DNA of 64,000 nucleotides from VGBO01 sp964453335 (GCA_964453335.1 CAYVOK010000003.1:1-64000), one strand, 5' to 3'. Numbered from the stretch's first letter, positions 9,025 to 17,897 are shown. Numbers and translations are program-made. Notes: generated by a model from the letters alone, not told the origin.

Positions 9025-10173
9025 ATGCCCCGCACCGCGCCCCAGGCGCGCCATCTGCTCTGGAACGACGTCGGCGCCCAGCAACGGGACTGCCTCGACG
9101 AACTCACCGCCGCATGGGAGGCGGTGACCGCGTCGACCTCCTACGTCGACGGCCCCTTCGTCGACCGGTTCGAGGCCGACTGGGCCGACCGGTGCGACCG
9201 CAGCCACGCCGTCGGCGTCGGGAACGCAGGCGACGCCGCCGCCCTCGCGTTCGTCGCGCTCGACGTCCGCCCCGGCGACGAGATCGTCGTCCCCGCCAAC
9301 GCCCCGGAGTCGACCGCCGCGGCGGTCGCAGCCGTCGGGGCGGTGCCCGTCTTCGTCGACGTGCACCCCGACACGCTCCTCGCCCGACCCGACCTCACCG
9401 AAGCCGCCGTCGGCCCCCGCACCGTCGGCGTCGTCGTCGTCGACCTGTACGGCCAACCCGTCGACGTCCCGGCGTTCGAGGCCCTCACCGACCGGCACGA
9501 CCTGTTCCTCCTCGAGGACGCCACCCACGCACCGGGAGCCCGGTGGCTCGACCGGCCCACCGGGTCGTTCGGCGACGTGGCGATCTTCGGGTTCCCGCCC
9601 GACTCGAACCTCGGCGCGCTCGGCGAGGCCGGGATCCTCCTCACCGACGACGACGACCTCGCCCGCAAGGTGCGACGCCGGGCGCGACGCGCCGACCGCA
9701 CCGCCGACGACCCTGTGCGCGTCGGCGGCGAGGTACGCCTCGAGAGCCGGCTCGACGCCCTGCAGGCGGCGATGCTGTCGACCAAGCTGCCCTGGCTCGA
9801 CACGTGGAACGCAGCCCGGCGGGCACTCGCCGGGCGCTACCGGGAACGCCTCGCCGACACGCCCGCACGGCTCGTCACCGAAGCCGCCGACGCGTTCGGG
9901 GTGCACCGGGTCGCCGCCGTCCGCACCCCCCGGCGCGACGACGTGCGCGCCGCGCTCACCGAGGCCGGTATCGAGACACGCATCCCGTGGTCGACCCCGT
10001 GCCACCTGCTCGCACCGTTCGCCGCCCAGCGACGCGAACGCCTCCCCGTCAGCGAGGAGGCCGGCGGACGACTGCTCGCGCTGCCGCTCCACCCGCACCT
10101 GCGCGACGACGACGTCGACCGGGTGTGCGCAGCGCTCCTCGAGGCGATCGCGCGCGCCCGGGTCGCCGCCTGA
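9025..10173 (+). CDS. DegT/DnrJ/EryC1/StrS-fold protein lacking the PLP lysine
   Basis: A 382-residue member of the sugar aminotransferase fold family (type I PLP). The family outline is clear: an N-terminal VDGPFVDRFEADWADRC helix region, GDEIVVPAN, a conserved acid Asp165 in LLEDATHAPGA that would face the PLP nitrogen, and NLGALGEAG. The segment normally reading PTKNLGALGDAG reads PPDSNLGALGEAG, so Ser194 replaces the Schiff-base lysine, and the upstream SGTDAL phosphate loop reads NAGDAAAL. It is therefore unlikely to be a standard transaminase. It is a lone plus-strand gene between minus-strand uvrB and coaE, with no sugar-nucleotide genes nearby. A binding or regulatory role is a guess. 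Confidence 0.8.
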   Translation: MPRTAPQARHLLWNDVGAQQRDCLDELTAAWEAVTASTSYVDGPFVDRFEADWADRCDRSHAVGVGNAGDAAALAFVALDVRPGDEIVVPANAPESTAAAVAAVGAVPVFVDVHPDTLLARPDLTEAAVGPRTVGVVVVDLYGQPVDVPAFEALTDRHDLFLLEDATHAPGARWLDRPTGSFGDVAIFGFPPDSNLGALGEAGILLTDDDDLARKVRRRARRADRTADDPVRVGGEVRLESRLDALQAAMLSTKLPWLDTWNAARRALAGRYRERLADTPARLVTEAADAFGVHRVAAVRTPRRDDVRAALTEAGIETRIPWSTPCHLLAPFAAQRRERLPVSEEAGGRLLALPLHPHLRDDDVDRVCAALLEAIARARVAA

Positions 10174-10182
10174 GCGCGCCGA

Positions 10183-10848
10183 TCAGGACGCGGGCGGGAT
10201 CTTCGCGAACGTCTCCGGATCGGGGATCGGCACCTCGGGCCGCCCCGCCATCCACGTCCAGCACGCGTCGACGATGCCGTCGAGCGACTCCGACGCACCG
10301 CTGTTGTCGACCACGAAGTCGGCGAGCGCGCGCCGCTCGTCCCGCGTCGCCTGGTTGGCGATCCGGGCCCGGGCGTCGTCCTCGGTGAAGTTCCGGTAGC
10401 GCATCAACCGTTCGACCGCGACGTCGACCGGCACGTCGACGACGATCACGCCCGACCACGTGATGAGCCGGTACTGCGGCCCCTCGGTGAACAGCGGGAT
10501 GTCGAGCACCGTGACGTTCCCGGCAAGGCCCGACTCGACGGTGCGGCGCGCCAGCTCGCGGCGGATCGCCGGCCCCATGATCCCGTTCAAGGTCGCAAGC
10601 GCGTCCTTGTCGTTGAACACGATCGCCGCGACCGCGGCACGGTCGAGCGCGCCGTCCGGGCCCACGATGTGGGCACCGAACGCGTCGACCATCTTCTGCA
10701 ACGTCGGCGAACCGGCGGCCTGCAGCTCACGGACGATGAGGTCGGAATCGACCACCGTCGCACCGCGGGCCTCGAGACGCGACGCCACCGACGACTTGCC
10801 GGAACCGATCCCGCCGGTGAGCGCGAACAGCGCCATCGTGGTGCGCAT
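10183..10848 (-). CDS. coaE: Dephospho-CoA kinase
   Basis: Last step of coenzyme A synthesis: ATP-dependent phosphorylation of dephospho-CoA. The 221 residues show the P-loop LTGGIGSGKSSVA near residues 9-21, DSDLIVREL (the D-x-D segment binding dephospho-CoA), and the lid region RNFTEDDARARIANQ. The ATG at 10848 has GGGAGGGTG directly upstream. It follows rpsA by 34 bases, an order I know from other Actinobacteria. Confidence 0.93.
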   Translation of the reverse strand: MRTTMALFALTGGIGSGKSSVASRLEARGATVVDSDLIVRELQAAGSPTLQKMVDAFGAHIVGPDGALDRAAVAAIVFNDKDALATLNGIMGPAIRRELARRTVESGLAGNVTVLDIPLFTEGPQYRLITWSGVIVVDVPVDVAVERLMRYRNFTEDDARARIANQATRDERRALADFVVDNSGASESLDGIVDACWTWMAGRPEVPIPDPETFAKIPPAS

Positions 10849-10882
10849 CACCCTCCCCCGATCGCCGGGACCGGCGGACCGG

Positions 10883-12256
10883 TCAGGCCTCGCCCGCGGC
10901 GTCGCCCTCGGCTGCGGCGTCGACGGCGACCTCGGGCGCACCCTCGGCACCGGCGTCACCGTGCTCGGCGTAGTACTCCTCCCACGCCTGCTGTGCCTCG
11001 GTCGTCTCGCCCTCGGCGTACTCGTAGGTGCCGCCGATGTAGTTGCCCTGGTCGTCGTACATGTGGGCGCCGAACGCCTCCTGGTACTCGGCCGCCACGA
11101 CACCGCCCTCGGCCGCCTGCTTGATCGACAGGCTGATCCGGCGACGCTGCAGGTCGAGGTCGATGATCTTCACCCACAGCTCCTCGCCCGGGGTGACGAC
11201 CTGCTCCGGCAGCTCGACGTGGTGCGCCGACATCTCCGAGATGTGCACGAGACCCTCGATGCCGTCGCCCACCTGGACGAAGGAACCGAACGGCACGAGC
11301 TTGGTGACACGGCCGTAGACGAGCTCGCCGACCCGGTGGTTCGAAGCGAACTCCTGCCACGGATCCTGCTGGGTCGCCTTGAGCGACAGGCTGATGCGGT
11401 CGCGGTCGAGATCGACCTCGAGGACCTGCACCTGCACCTCGTCGCCGACCTGCACCACCTGCGAGGGATGGTCGACGTGCTTCCAGGACAGCTCCGACAC
11501 GTGGATGAGGCCGTCCATGCCGCCGAGGTCGACGAACGCACCGAAGTTCACGACCGAGGACACCACACCGCTGCGGACCTCGCCCGGCTTCAAGTTGGCG
11601 AGGAACTCCTCGCGCTGCTCCTTCTGGGTCTCCTCCAGCCACTGCCGGCGGGACAGCACGACGTTGTTGCGGTTCTTGTCGAGCTCGATGATCTTCGCCT
11701 CGAGCGACCGGCCCACGTAGGGGGCGAGGTCGCGGACCCGCCGCAGTTCGACGAGGGACGCAGGGAGGAAGCCCCGCAGACCGATGTCGATGATGAGACC
11801 GCCCTTGACGACCTCGATGACCGGACCGGCCACGTAGCCGTCGCTCTCCTTGATCGCCTCGATCTTGCCCCACGCACGCTCGTACTGCGCCCGCTTCTTC
11901 GACAGGATCAGACGGCCGTCCTTGTCCTCGCGCTGGAGCACGAGGGCCTCGACCTGCTCGCCGAGCTTGACGACCTCGGAGGGGTCGACGTCGTTGCGGA
12001 TCGACAGCTCGCGAGCCGGGATCACACCCTCCGACTTGTACCCGATGTCGAGGAGCACCTCGTCGCGATCGACCTTGACGACCACACCGTCGACGATCTG
12101 ACCGTCCTCGACCTCGACCATCGTCGAGGCGTACACGTCGTCCATGGACATGCCGGCGAGGTCGTTCTCGGTGACCTGGCGGGGCGTGTACTCGCCGCTC
12201 TCGTCGAAGGTGCCCATGCCGGGCGGGGTAGCGATGTCGGTGGTCAGGTCGGTCAC
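10883..12256 (-). CDS. rpsA: 30S ribosomal protein S1
   Basis: RNA-binding ribosomal protein that helps mRNA bind the 30S subunit. The 457 residues contain four S1 repeats, seen as VDRDEVLLDIGYKSEGVIP, VVKGGLIIDIGLRGFLPAS, SVVNFGAFVDLGGMDGLIH and LVPFGSFVQVGDGIEGLVH, followed by an acidic Ala/Glu tail. It resembles mycobacterial RpsA but is shorter and has its own tail (GEGDAAGEA-like composition). I chose the GTG at 12256; no Shine-Dalgarno is visible, which is common for rpsA. The roughly 100-base region upstream would be its leader. Confidence 0.94.
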   Translation of the reverse strand: MTDLTTDIATPPGMGTFDESGEYTPRQVTENDLAGMSMDDVYASTMVEVEDGQIVDGVVVKVDRDEVLLDIGYKSEGVIPARELSIRNDVDPSEVVKLGEQVEALVLQREDKDGRLILSKKRAQYERAWGKIEAIKESDGYVAGPVIEVVKGGLIIDIGLRGFLPASLVELRRVRDLAPYVGRSLEAKIIELDKNRNNVVLSRRQWLEETQKEQREEFLANLKPGEVRSGVVSSVVNFGAFVDLGGMDGLIHVSELSWKHVDHPSQVVQVGDEVQVQVLEVDLDRDRISLSLKATQQDPWQEFASNHRVGELVYGRVTKLVPFGSFVQVGDGIEGLVHISEMSAHHVELPEQVVTPGEELWVKIIDLDLQRRRISLSIKQAAEGGVVAAEYQEAFGAHMYDDQGNYIGGTYEYAEGETTEAQQAWEEYYAEHGDAGAEGAPEVAVDAAAEGDAAGEA

Positions 12257-12361
12257 GGGATGGATCGTCTCGTTCGGGGAGTCGGGTTCGACTCCGGTCG
12301 GATGCAGGACTGCAGCTCGGCCATGGCGCGCAGCACGCGCACCGCAGACAGGCGACCGCCG

Positions 12362-12367
12362 ATGGTA
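12362..12367 (-). promoter_or_regulatory. Possible -10 box for rpsA
   Basis: TACCAT on the minus strand, about 105 bases before the rpsA GTG, just after the upstream methyltransferase stop. It would give a leader of roughly 100 bases, which could host S1 autoregulation. No clear -35. Weak. Confidence 0.3.
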
Positions 12368-12383
12368 GCAGCGCCGGGGTGGG

Positions 12384-13115
12384 TCATCCCAAGGGGCGAC
12401 GGGCGAGCACGAGGAACTCCGGCGTGTCGACCGACGGCGGTTCGGCGGCGTACGCACCCGGCGTCACCGACCACACCGCCTCCACCTCGAGGCCGACCGC
12501 ATCGCACAGCAGGCGCAGCTCCCGCGGCGTGTAGCAGGCCGTCCACAACGTGGCGTCGGCCCGCTCGCCCGCCGCGGAGCGGAGCTCGGTCACCTCACGG
12601 TTCACCCCGGACCCCGCGTCGAACACGTCGCGGTCCGCCTCGAGGTGCCGCACCTGGAAGTACGCCGAGAACGCGGACAGCGCCAACCGTCCGCCGGGCC
12701 GCAGACACGCCGCCACCTCGGCGAGCACCGAGCGGTCCTCCGCCAGGGCACGATCGGGGTCGGGCAGACCGAACCCGCCCTGGCAGAGCGACACGGCTGC
12801 GTCGAACGAACCCGGGCGCAACGGCAACCGCCGGGCGTCACCCCGCACCACCCGCAGACCCCCGGCGACCGCGATGCCGACGAACGTGCGGGAGATGTCG
12901 ACCCCGACCACGTCGACACCGCGCTCCCCGAACTCGCGCACGTGACGACCCGGGCCGCAACCGACGTCGAGCAGACGCGACCCCGGGCCGACACCGAGCA
13001 CCCCGGTGAGGAAGTCGACCTCCTGACGGGTGCCGCGGGTGAAGGAGTACCGCAGGTAGGCGTCACCGAGATGGTCGGCGAGATCCTCGAACCAGTGCGC
13101 CCGGGGCGACGTCAC
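12384..13115 (-). CDS. Class I SAM-dependent methyltransferase, substrate unknown
   Basis: A 243-residue methyltransferase with the SAM motif LLDVGCGPGRHVREF, the acidic strand end VGVDIS, the post-strand-4 segment FDAAVSLCQGGFGL and the RPGGRLALSAFSAYF segment. The C-terminal part around YTPRELRLLCDAVGLEVEAVW is typical of the Methyltransf_25/11 group. The GTG start at 13115 lies seven bases beyond the polA stop, so it is probably co-transcribed with polA. Nothing identifies the substrate. It is unrelated in detail to the methyltransferase at 1289-2032. Confidence 0.8.
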   Translation of the reverse strand: MTSPRAHWFEDLADHLGDAYLRYSFTRGTRQEVDFLTGVLGVGPGSRLLDVGCGPGRHVREFGERGVDVVGVDISRTFVGIAVAGGLRVVRGDARRLPLRPGSFDAAVSLCQGGFGLPDPDRALAEDRSVLAEVAACLRPGGRLALSAFSAYFQVRHLEADRDVFDAGSGVNREVTELRSAAGERADATLWTACYTPRELRLLCDAVGLEVEAVWSVTPGAYAAEPPSVDTPEFLVLARRPLG

Positions 13116-13122
13116 CGCCCGC

Positions 13123-15840
13123 TCACTTCGCGTCGGCCCACGTCCGACCGCTCGACAGGTTCACCGCGAGCGGGACCCGCAGGGCGAACGCACCGGCCAT
13201 CGTGTCCGCCACGAGCGACGTCGTCGCGTCGAGCTCGGCGGGCGGGACCTCCACGATGATCTCGTCGTGCACCTGCAGCACGATGCGACCGGTCATCGCA
13301 CGGTCCTCGAGCGCGGCGTCGAGACGGACGAGCGCGACCTTGAAGATGTCCGCCGCGAGACCCTGGATCCCGGCGTTCATCGCCTGCCGCTCCCCCGCCT
13401 GGCGGATGCGGAAGTTCGACGACGCGAGCTCGGGGATCTGACGTCGCCGACCGAACAACGTCTCCGTGTACCCGCGCCGACGTGCCTCCTCGACCGTGCG
13501 TTCCATGTAGGCGTGCACCGACGGGAACGCACCGAAATACGCGTCGAGGATGGCGGCCGCCTCCGACGTCGGGATGTTCAGGCGCTGTGCGAGGCCGTAC
13601 GCCTCCATCCCGTAGGCGAGCCCGTAGGAGACCATCTTCGCCCGGGACCGCTGGTCGGCGTTCACGTCGCCCTCGGCCACACCGAACACCCGGGCCGCGG
13701 TCGCCGTGTGCACGTCACGCCCGGACTCGAACGCGTCGATCAGACCCGGATCCTCGGCGAGGTGTGCGATGCAGCGCAGCTCGATCTGGTTGTAGTCGGC
13801 CACGACGAGCAGGTGGTCCGGCGCCGCGACGAACGCCGACCGGAACCGTCGACCGAGCTCGCTGCGCACCGGGATGTTGTGCAGGTTCGGCTCCTCCGAG
13901 CTCAACCGGCCGGTGCGGGCCACCGTCTGGTTGAACGTGGCGTGGATCCGCCCGTCGTCGGCCACCTCGGCGAGGAGCCCCTCGCCGTAGGTCGACCGCA
14001 ACTTCTCGACCTCGCGGTACCGCAACAGGTGCTCGACGATGGGGTGCGCACCCACGAGCTTCTCGAGGGTCGCCGCATCGGTCGAGAACCCCGTCTTCGT
14101 CTTCTTCTGCGGGGCGAGCCCGAGCTCGTCGTAGAGCACGGTCCGGAGCTGCGGCGTCGAGTTCACGTTGAACTCGTGGCCGGCATCCGCCCAGATCCGC
14201 GCCGTGAGATCGGTCGCCTCCTCGGCGAGCTCCTTGCCGAGCCGCAGCAGCGCGTCGCGGTCGACTGCGATCCCGAGCTGCTCCATGCGGGCGAGGACCC
14301 GCACGAGCGGCACCTCGACGTCGTCGTGCAGGCGCCGCAGGCCCTGCGCGTCGAGCGCGGCGAGCAACGGTTCGACGAGCGCGGCGACCGCCGCCGCCTC
14401 GAGCGCCGCAGGTCGGGCGTCGTCGCCCGCACCGGCCGACCCGAAGTCGAGCATCCCCTGCGGTGTCGCCTCGGCTGGGGCGTCGAGCGACAGCCCGGCG
14501 TACCGGTCGACGACCGCGCCGATCGGATAGCGGGCCTCCGCCGGATCGAGGAGATACGCGGCGATCTGCGTGTCGAGCACGAGCGTGCGTACGTCGACGT
14601 CCCGGTCGAGCAGCACCCGCAGGAGCCGCTTCGCGTCGTGCGCGACGACCGGGCGACCGCCCCGACCGACGAGGGCGGCGAAGGCGGCCCGCACAGCGGC
14701 GTCGTCGAGCACCCGCACGGGGAACCACGCCACCGCGGCAGGACCGGTCTCGGCTTGCGTCCCGGCGTCGAGCACCGCGACCCCGTCGAGCACGCTGCGC
14801 CGCCCGACACTCGCCCATGACCCGGCGAGCGCGACCGGCGCCGTCGACGCCGTGGACGCGGCGCCGAGCAGTCGAGCCACTGCGACCGGATCGTCGAGCA
14901 CGTCGACGGTGACCTCGAGGGTGGCCGCCGGTGCGCCGAGCGCGGCACCGGGGTCGAGATGGCCGAGTGCGGCGAGCGCCTCGACGAGACGGTCGTAGAG
15001 CGAACGGAACTCGAGGAAGTCGAACAACTGCCGGACCTCGGCGAGATCGACCCCGTGCAGGTGCAGATCGTCGAGAGGGACGTCGAGGGGGACGTCGCGG
15101 ACGAGGCGCATCATGAACAGGTTCGACCGCACCTGCGCCTCGTGCTCGGCGAGACCGGCACGGACCTTCGGCGTCTGCGCGTCGAGCGCCGCGTAGATGC
15201 CGTCGATGCCACCGTGCGCGCCGATGAGCTTCGCCGCCGTCTTCTCGCCCACGCCCGGCACACCCGGCAGGTTGTCCGACGGGTCGCCACGCAACGCCGC
15301 GTAGTCGACGTACTGCGCCGGGGTGACACCCGTGCGCTCGTGGATCCCCGCCTCGTCGTAGAGCACGTAGTCGGACACGCCCCGCCGGTTGTAGAGCACC
15401 CGCACGTGCGGGTCCTCCACGAGCTGGTAGGCGTCACGGTCACCGGTGACGACGATGACGTCGTCCCCGCGGTCGCGTGCCCGGGTCGCGAGCGTGGCGA
15501 TCAGGTCGTCGGCCTCGTACCCGGCGAGCTCGAGCGCAGGGACACCGAGCACCTCAACGACCTGGCGCACCAGACCGAGCTGCTGTCGCAGGATGTCGGG
15601 CGCCTCCTCACGCTGCGCCTTGTACGTCGGTGTCGCCTCGTGGCGGAACGTCGGCTCCGGACGGTCGAAGACGACCGCGACCCCGTCGGGACGGTGGTCG
15701 CGCAGCAGGTTCACGAGCATCGACGTGAACCCGAACACGGCGTTCGTCACCTGCCCCGACGCCGTCGCCATGTCGGTCGGCAGCGCGAAGAACGCGCGGT
15801 ACGTGAGCGAGTTGCCGTCGACGAGGAGGAAGGTCGCCAC
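13123..15840 (-). CDS. polA: DNA polymerase I
   Basis: Repair and Okazaki-fragment polymerase. The 905 residues comprise an N-terminal 5' nuclease (LLVDGNSLTYRAFFALP; GYEADDLIATLA; GDPSDNLPGVPGVGEKTA), a central exonuclease-like domain and a C-terminal family A polymerase. Polymerase motif A is DYNQIELRCIAH, the O-helix is RSRAKMVSYGLAYG and motif C is VHDEIIVE. The central domain lacks the D-x-E start of the 3'-5' exonuclease, so proofreading is probably absent, as described for mycobacterial PolA. The GTG at 15840 begins VATFLLVDGN, eight bases after the pdtaR stop. Confidence 0.95.
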   Translation of the reverse strand: MATFLLVDGNSLTYRAFFALPTDMATASGQVTNAVFGFTSMLVNLLRDHRPDGVAVVFDRPEPTFRHEATPTYKAQREEAPDILRQQLGLVRQVVEVLGVPALELAGYEADDLIATLATRARDRGDDVIVVTGDRDAYQLVEDPHVRVLYNRRGVSDYVLYDEAGIHERTGVTPAQYVDYAALRGDPSDNLPGVPGVGEKTAAKLIGAHGGIDGIYAALDAQTPKVRAGLAEHEAQVRSNLFMMRLVRDVPLDVPLDDLHLHGVDLAEVRQLFDFLEFRSLYDRLVEALAALGHLDPGAALGAPAATLEVTVDVLDDPVAVARLLGAASTASTAPVALAGSWASVGRRSVLDGVAVLDAGTQAETGPAAVAWFPVRVLDDAAVRAAFAALVGRGGRPVVAHDAKRLLRVLLDRDVDVRTLVLDTQIAAYLLDPAEARYPIGAVVDRYAGLSLDAPAEATPQGMLDFGSAGAGDDARPAALEAAAVAALVEPLLAALDAQGLRRLHDDVEVPLVRVLARMEQLGIAVDRDALLRLGKELAEEATDLTARIWADAGHEFNVNSTPQLRTVLYDELGLAPQKKTKTGFSTDAATLEKLVGAHPIVEHLLRYREVEKLRSTYGEGLLAEVADDGRIHATFNQTVARTGRLSSEEPNLHNIPVRSELGRRFRSAFVAAPDHLLVVADYNQIELRCIAHLAEDPGLIDAFESGRDVHTATAARVFGVAEGDVNADQRSRAKMVSYGLAYGMEAYGLAQRLNIPTSEAAAILDAYFGAFPSVHAYMERTVEEARRRGYTETLFGRRRQIPELASSNFRIRQAGERQAMNAGIQGLAADIFKVALVRLDAALEDRAMTGRIVLQVHDEIIVEVPPAELDATTSLVADTMAGAFALRVPLAVNLSSGRTWADAK

Positions 15841-15848
15841 GGCCGGAC

Positions 15849-16430
15849 TCAGGTCGCCGGCGGACGCAGGTCGCCGTCGACGACACGCTGCGCGACGGCC
15901 CGCATCGTCGAACGTTCCGCCATCGCCGTCGTCTGCACGAACCGGAACGCCGCCTGCTCGGTGAGCCCGCACTCGTCCATCAGCAGGCCCTTCGCCCGGT
16001 CGAGGACCTTGCGGGTCTCGAGACGCTCCTCGAGATCGCCGACCTGGTCGTGCAACGCCCGCATCTCGGCGAACCGACCGAGTGCGACCTCGATCGCCGG
16101 CACCAGGTCGGAACGCTGGAACGGCTTCACGAGGTAGGCGAGCGCCCCGGCGTCGCGTGCCTGCACGATCAGGTCGCGCTGGCTGAACGCCGTGAGGATC
16201 AGCGTCGCCGCGAGCCGCTCCTCGTTGATGAGCCGCGCCGCCTCGATGCCGTCGATCCCGGGCATCTTCACGTCGAGGATCACGAGATCGGGCGCGAGCC
16301 GACGGACGAGGTCGAGCACCTCGTCACCACGGCCCGTCTCACCGACGACCTCGTAGCCCTCGTCCTCGAGGGACTCCCGGAGGTCGAGCCGGATGATCGC
16401 CTCGTCCTCCGCGATCACGATCCGTGTCAT
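15849..16430 (-). CDS. pdtaR: ANTAR response regulator, PdtaR type
   Basis: Two-domain regulator that, after phosphorylation by a PdtaS-type kinase, binds paired hairpins in nascent RNA and prevents termination. The 193 residues have a receiver domain with acidic pocket AEDE (7-10), phospho-acceptor Asp53 in VILDVKMPGIDG and the VKPFQ lysine, then a helical linker and the C-terminal ANTAR domain (LDRAKGLLMDECGLTEQAAFRFVQ). It resembles Mycobacterium PdtaR (Rv1626), also found near polA. No ANTAR target hairpin was recognised here. The tRNA-Leu gene lies just upstream. Confidence 0.9.
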   Translation of the reverse strand: MTRIVIAEDEAIIRLDLRESLEDEGYEVVGETGRGDEVLDLVRRLAPDLVILDVKMPGIDGIEAARLINEERLAATLILTAFSQRDLIVQARDAGALAYLVKPFQRSDLVPAIEVALGRFAEMRALHDQVGDLEERLETRKVLDRAKGLLMDECGLTEQAAFRFVQTTAMAERSTMRAVAQRVVDGDLRPPAT

Positions 16431-16458
16431 CGGCACACTGTACGCGACGGTGCCGACG

Positions 16459-16539
16459 TGCCCGGGGCGGGACTCGAACCCGCACGCCTCGCGGCAAGGG
16501 ATTTTGAGTCCCCCGTGTCTGCCATTCCACCACCCGGGC
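16459..16539 (-). tRNA. tRNA-Leu (anticodon CAA)
   Basis: Read on the minus strand, the gene folds as a class II tRNA: acceptor GCCCGGG pairs with CCCGGGC, the D arm reads GTGGAATGGCAGACAC, the anticodon loop is CTCAAAA (CAA) on the stem GGGGA/TCCCT (one G-U pair), there is a long variable arm with stem TGCCGCGAGGCG, and the T arm is GCGGG-TTCGAGT-CCCGC. The discriminator is A and CCA is not encoded. Length 81 nt. The loop and body resemble bacterial Leu(UAA/CAA) tRNAs closely. Confidence 0.96.
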
Positions 16540-16706
16540 GGGCAGCCGGATGCTACCGGTCCACCACCGGCACACACTCCCCCTGCAAGGCTGTGGCCGA
16601 AGTCACGCACCCGATGAACGATTTCCGTCCAGAAGGTGAAACCTCGCACCACGCCGGCAGGTCGGAACTGCCGACCATCGTCCAACCCCCGGAGTCGACG
16701 GACCCC

Positions 16707-17897
16707 ATGATCGCCTTCACCTTCCCCGGCCAGGGATCGCAGCGTCCCGGCATGGGCGCGCCCTGGCGGGACGACCCGTCGTGGGCGTTGGTGGAACGGG
16801 CGAGCGCCGTCGCCGGACGGGACGTCGCCCACCTCCTCCTCGAGGCGGACGCCGACGAACTGAAGCTCACGCACAACGCCCAGCTCGCCACGTTCGTGCT
16901 GAGCCTCGTCGTGCACGACGCCGCCGTGCGTGCCGGCCTGCGGGCCGACGCCGTCGCCGGCCACAGCCTCGGCGAGTACAGCGCGCTCGTCGCCGCAGGC
17001 GCCGTCGGCTTCGACGACGGGGTGCGCCTCGTCACCGAACGGGGCGACGCCATGCGCGAAGCGTGCAGCGCCCACACCGGCACCATGGCCGCCGTGCTCG
17101 GCGGCGAGGACGCCGACATCGAGGCGGCGTGCGCCGAGATCCGCGCCGCCGGCGGCGACGTGTGGGTCGCCAACCTGAACGCCCCCGGCCAGATCGTCAT
17201 CGCCGGCGAACCCGACGCCCTCGCCCGGGCCGGCGAGGCCTGCAAGGCACGCGGCGCGAAGCGGGTCATGCCCGTCGCCGTGTCCGGCGCGTTCCACACC
17301 CCCTACATGGCACCCGCGCAGGGGCGTCTCGACGCGGCCCTCGCCGCGACCACCTTCGCAGCGGCCGACGTCCCCGTCGCCGCCAACGTCGACGCCGCGC
17401 TCCACCGCGACGCAACGGCATGGCAGCAGCTCCTCTCCCGGCAGCTCTGCTCGCCGGTGCGGTGGAGCCACCTGCTCGGCGCACTCGACACCGAGGGCGT
17501 CAGCACACTGATCGAGCTCGGACCCGGCACCGTGTTGTCGGGGATGGGCAAGCGCACGCTCGAGGGTGCGGTCACCCTCGCCGCTGCGACACCTGCCGAG
17601 GTCGCTGACCTCGGCACCCGCATCGCACAGGAGGAAGCCAGAGTGGCCACCGAGAACACCGCCGTCGAAGGCGAACAGCTCTACGCCGCCGAACGGCTCG
17701 TCGTGAGTCCCGCCGCCGGCGTCTTCGAACCCGTCGACCTCGCCGACGGCACCCCGATCGAGGTCGGCGACCTCGTCGGCCGGGTCGGCGAGCACGAAGT
17801 CCGTGCACGCTTCGCCGGATGGGTGATGGGACACCTCGCCCACCGTGGCGAGCGCGTCACCCCGCGCCAGCCCGTCGCCTGGATGCGCATCGCCTGA
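16707..17897 (+). CDS. fabD: Malonyl-CoA:ACP transacylase with an added C-terminal lipoyl-like domain
   Basis: Transfers malonate from CoA to ACP. The 396 residues are about 85 longer than typical FabD. Residues 1-312 are a normal transacylase: GQGSQRPGMG at 7-16, nucleophile Ser87 in GHSLGEYS and His197 in SGAFHTPYM. From residue 313 comes a domain with the two-half pattern of the biotinyl/lipoyl hammerhead (VVSPAAGVFEPV; GDLVGRVGEHEVRARFAGWVMGHL; GERVTPRQPVAWMRI). The E-x-MK hairpin that carries biotin or lipoate is replaced by GEHEVR, so modification is not expected. First gene of fabD-fabH-fabG-acpP-fabF. The role of the extra domain is unknown. Confidence 0.92.
   Translation: MIAFTFPGQGSQRPGMGAPWRDDPSWALVERASAVAGRDVAHLLLEADADELKLTHNAQLATFVLSLVVHDAAVRAGLRADAVAGHSLGEYSALVAAGAVGFDDGVRLVTERGDAMREACSAHTGTMAAVLGGEDADIEAACAEIRAAGGDVWVANLNAPGQIVIAGEPDALARAGEACKARGAKRVMPVAVSGAFHTPYMAPAQGRLDAALAATTFAAADVPVAANVDAALHRDATAWQQLLSRQLCSPVRWSHLLGALDTEGVSTLIELGPGTVLSGMGKRTLEGAVTLAAATPAEVADLGTRIAQEEARVATENTAVEGEQLYAAERLVVSPAAGVFEPVDLADGTPIEVGDLVGRVGEHEVRARFAGWVMGHLAHRGERVTPRQPVAWMRIA
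17629..17645 (+). promoter_or_regulatory. Strong internal Shine-Dalgarno and GTG at the FabD domain junction
   Basis: AGGAGG at 17629-17634 lies eight bases before an in-frame GTG (17643-17645, codon 313 of fabD), exactly where the added lipoyl-like domain begins. Internal initiation here would yield a separate 84-residue domain besides the full fusion. The fabD start itself has a poorer site. Inference from sequence only. Confidence 0.45.

Noticed and set aside
12384..13115. The gene as a known rRNA or protein methyltransferase such as RsmG or PrmC
   Set aside because: It lacks an NPPY motif and the RsmG signatures; only the generic SAM fold is visible.
16540..16560. TAGCAT near the 5' end of tRNA-Leu as its -10 box
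   Set aside because: No partner -35 at a sensible distance was seen, and the spacing to the mature 5' end is too short for a normal tRNA precursor; left uncalled.
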